NCBI GenBank assembly: GCA_030671745.1
Contig: DAOVHT010000053.1
Span: 1 to 6,921, forward strand
Length of the DNA stretch: 6,921 nt
Direction of reading: 5' to 3'
DNA from: Candidatus Nanohaloarchaea archaeon
GTDB lineage: Archaea; EX4484-52; GLR71
The notes under the pieces are model-generated. The model did not search any database. It saw nothing but the letters and a program-made list of their open reading frames with translations, and was not told the DNA's origin. The stretch's first letter is position 1. Each line of letters starts with the position of its first letter. Positions 5,542-6,921 of this stretch are shown one piece after another. Both the position numbers and the translations under genes were made by a program.

Positions 5542-6660
5542 ATGGAAACTATCACAGAAGGCAAGATAACCATCAAAATACCCAAAGGCGACATAAGAAA
5601 GAAAGACGCAGTCTTCTACAACCCAGAGATGCGCTTAAACCGAGACATATCAATCCTTGCCATCAAAGCCTTCAAAGACATGGCAAAAAGAAAGATTACA
5701 GCAGCCGACGCCTTATCATCCTCAGGCATAAGAACATTACGGATTGCAAAAGAATGCACGAACATAGAAAAAGTCATGATAAATGACATGAACCCGACAG
5801 CAATAGAAATTGCAGAAAAGACAGCCAAAGACAACAATATAGAAAACGCAGAATTCTCAGTCGAGGACGCAAACGTATTCCTGTCAAGAAACAAGAACCA
5901 CCTTGATTACATAGACATCGACCCTTTCGGCTCACCCATATACTTTCTCGACTCCTGTGCAAGGGCCGCATCAGGAAGATCTATGATAGGCATAACCGCA
6001 ACAGACACCGCACCACTGTCCGGCACATACCCAAAGACATGCATAAGACGATACGGTGCAACACCGTTAAGGGAAGACATAAAGCACGAAATCGGATTGA
6101 GGATACTTATCGCAAGTATTGTGCGCGCATTCTCAAGGCACAACAAATCATTCGTGCCAATGATATCCTACTCAAAGATACATTATTTCAGGATTATGGG
6201 CCTATCCACATCAAGCACAGGCCGGGCAGGAAAATCAGCTGAGACCATAGGTTATGCGCACTACTGCAAGAACTGCGGCAACCGGATGCTATCAAAAGAG
6301 ATAGAGACTACCTCTTGCGCAATCTGTAACAAAGACATGACAACAGCCGGACCGTTATGGACAGGCCCGATAAATTCACCCCTGTTCATAAACAAGATGA
6401 TAGATGAGAACGATTTTGACGACAAGAAACTATCAGCATTCCTTGAAACCTTAGAAAAAGAATCACACATAACCCAGCCTTTCTATGACCTGCACCAAAT
6501 TTGCAAAAAAAACCATCTTGAGATACCAAGAAGAGAAAAGCTCTTTGAAGAACTAAAAAAACAAGGTTATAAGGCAGAAAAGACACACCACGAACCAACC
6601 GGATTCAAGACTGATGCGGGATATAAAGAATTACTAGATATTATCAAGAAATTAGTTTAA
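5542..6660 (+). CDS. trm1: tRNA (guanine(26)-N(2))-dimethyltransferase Trm1
   Basis: This 372-aa enzyme makes N2,N2-dimethylguanosine at position 26 of tRNA with S-adenosylmethionine. The N-terminus METITEGKITIKIP matches the family; the ATG four codons upstream (5530) is possible but adds nothing conserved and fits the promoter less well. Then follow VFYNPEMRLNRD (residues 24-35), the SAM-binding DALSSSGIRTLR (56-67), NDMNPTAIEIA (81-91), the catalytic IDIDPFGSP (124-132, Asp127, Phe129), DTAPLSGTYP (155-164), a zinc-type CKNC/CAIC set (Cys242, 245, 259, 262), GPLWTGPI (270-277), and the C-terminal RREKLFEELKKQGYKAEKTHHEPTGFKTDA region typical of the tRNA-binding domain. All key motifs are intact and length is normal for archaeal Trm1. 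It diverges from the U32 gene, and its stop overlaps the stop of the convergent small gene by 4 nt. Confidence 0.96.
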   Translation: METITEGKITIKIPKGDIRKKDAVFYNPEMRLNRDISILAIKAFKDMAKRKITAADALSSSGIRTLRIAKECTNIEKVMINDMNPTAIEIAEKTAKDNNIENAEFSVEDANVFLSRNKNHLDYIDIDPFGSPIYFLDSCARAASGRSMIGITATDTAPLSGTYPKTCIRRYGATPLREDIKHEIGLRILIASIVRAFSRHNKSFVPMISYSKIHYFRIMGLSTSSTGRAGKSAETIGYAHYCKNCGNRMLSKEIETTSCAICNKDMTTAGPLWTGPINSPLFINKMIDENDFDDKKLSAFLETLEKESHITQPFYDLHQICKKNHLEIPRREKLFEELKKQGYKAEKTHHEPTGFKTDAGYKELLDIIKKLV

Positions 6661-6921
6661 TTAATATTTTTCAATTCAGAAACCATCCTTTCCAAGATTT
6701 CAGATTCATACTCCCCCAACGGTTTTATCCCTAATACATATTCCAAAGAAATACCATCAGGTACATTCACAGTTATTTCGGTATCACATTCACACGTTAT
6801 AGGCAACTCAAACAACTTATCGGACATATAAACAATAACACCATTTGGGATATTGACTGCATCCTCAAGAACTTGTCTAAATTCAGTTTCAGTCATGCCA
6901 TGTTCTTCTGCCTCAATAAGA
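6657..6921 (-). CDS. Hypothetical protein, C-terminal part, probably partial at the right edge
   Basis: The frame ends at 6657 and stays open to the right edge. An internal ATG at 6896 would give a complete 79-aa protein, but the codons before it (IEAEEHG then M) read as plausible protein, no ribosome site or TATA box can be seen, and the gene may well start outside the window. I do not recognise a family. The visible part has an acidic helix (TETEFRQVLEDAV), a hydrophobic strand (GVIVYMS), a CxC motif in PITCECDTEITVNVP, and a final amphipathic helix (YESEILERMVSELKN). It is acidic, with no membrane segment. Asp is GAT in 4 of 4, as in the other minus-strand genes, which supports it as a real resident coding sequence. 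It overlaps Trm1 tail to tail by 4 nt. Confidence 0.6.
   Translation of the reverse strand, partial: LIEAEEHGMTETEFRQVLEDAVNIPNGVIVYMSDKLFELPITCECDTEITVNVPDGISLEYVLGIKPLGEYESEILERMVSELKNIN
6661..6673 (+). terminator. Possible U-tract terminator of Trm1
   Basis: TTAATATTTTTC directly follows the Trm1 stop, with a run of five T. It lies inside the C-terminal codons of the convergent small gene. The position right behind a stop codon is apt for archaeal U-tract termination. Confidence 0.35.

Noticed and set aside
5616..6598. Several minus-strand and alternative-frame open frames (67-92 codons) over Trm1.
   Set aside because: They overlap continuous conserved Trm1 motifs and show no start signals or recognisable domains.
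1..6921. CRISPR arrays, tRNA/rRNA genes, insertion sequences and defence systems.
   Set aside because: No spaced direct repeats, cloverleaf-like segments, transposase motifs or inverted terminal repeats were seen on either strand.

Overview
The window is archaeal. Three things show this directly. The UMP kinase is of the archaeal/amino-acid-kinase type, and the tRNA methyltransferase is a Trm1 with the archaeal/eukaryotic gene plan. Most start codons lie 22-35 bp downstream of an A/T-rich TATA-like box with no Shine-Dalgarno sequence, the spacing expected of leaderless archaeal mRNAs. The DNA is moderately A+T-rich and tightly packed. The lineage cannot be fixed from this sequence; the compactness would suit a small-genome (for example DPANN-like) archaeon, but that is only inference.

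Layout. 1-551 (-) is the N-terminal two thirds of a HAD subclass IIA (NagD-like) protein whose visible catalytic residues are all substituted; it runs off the left edge. 552-688 is a divergent promoter region. 689-1354 (+) is an unrecognised 221-aa protein with atypical codon use. 1427-2257 and 2272-2649 (+) form a two-gene operon of a MEMO1/AmmeMemoRadiSam-B protein and a small CoA-binding Rossmann protein. 2655-3341 (-) is UMP kinase (pyrH). 3428-4270 (+) is a metallophosphoesterase diverging from pyrH across an 86-bp two-TATA promoter region. 4276-5487 (-) is a peptidase-U32-family protein of the RNA-hydroxylase/Fe-S type. 5542-6660 (+) is Trm1. 6657 to the right edge (-) is the C-terminal part, or all, of a small unknown protein.

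Genes alternate between divergent pairs that share short promoter regions and convergent pairs that nearly touch (5-nt gap, 5-nt gap, 4-nt overlap). No rRNA, tRNA, CRISPR array, insertion sequence or long repeat was seen. Most genes are housekeeping: pyrimidine nucleotide synthesis (UMP kinase), tRNA G26 dimethylation (Trm1), and probably RNA modification (U32).

The most notable signals are: (1) the degenerate HAD protein, which looks like a pseudophosphatase; (2) a strong strand-dependent codon bias, with + strand genes using GAC/TTC/AAA and - strand genes using GAT/AAG; and (3) the unknown + strand gene at 689-1354, which breaks this bias completely and may be a recent arrival. No clearly new multi-gene system is evident.
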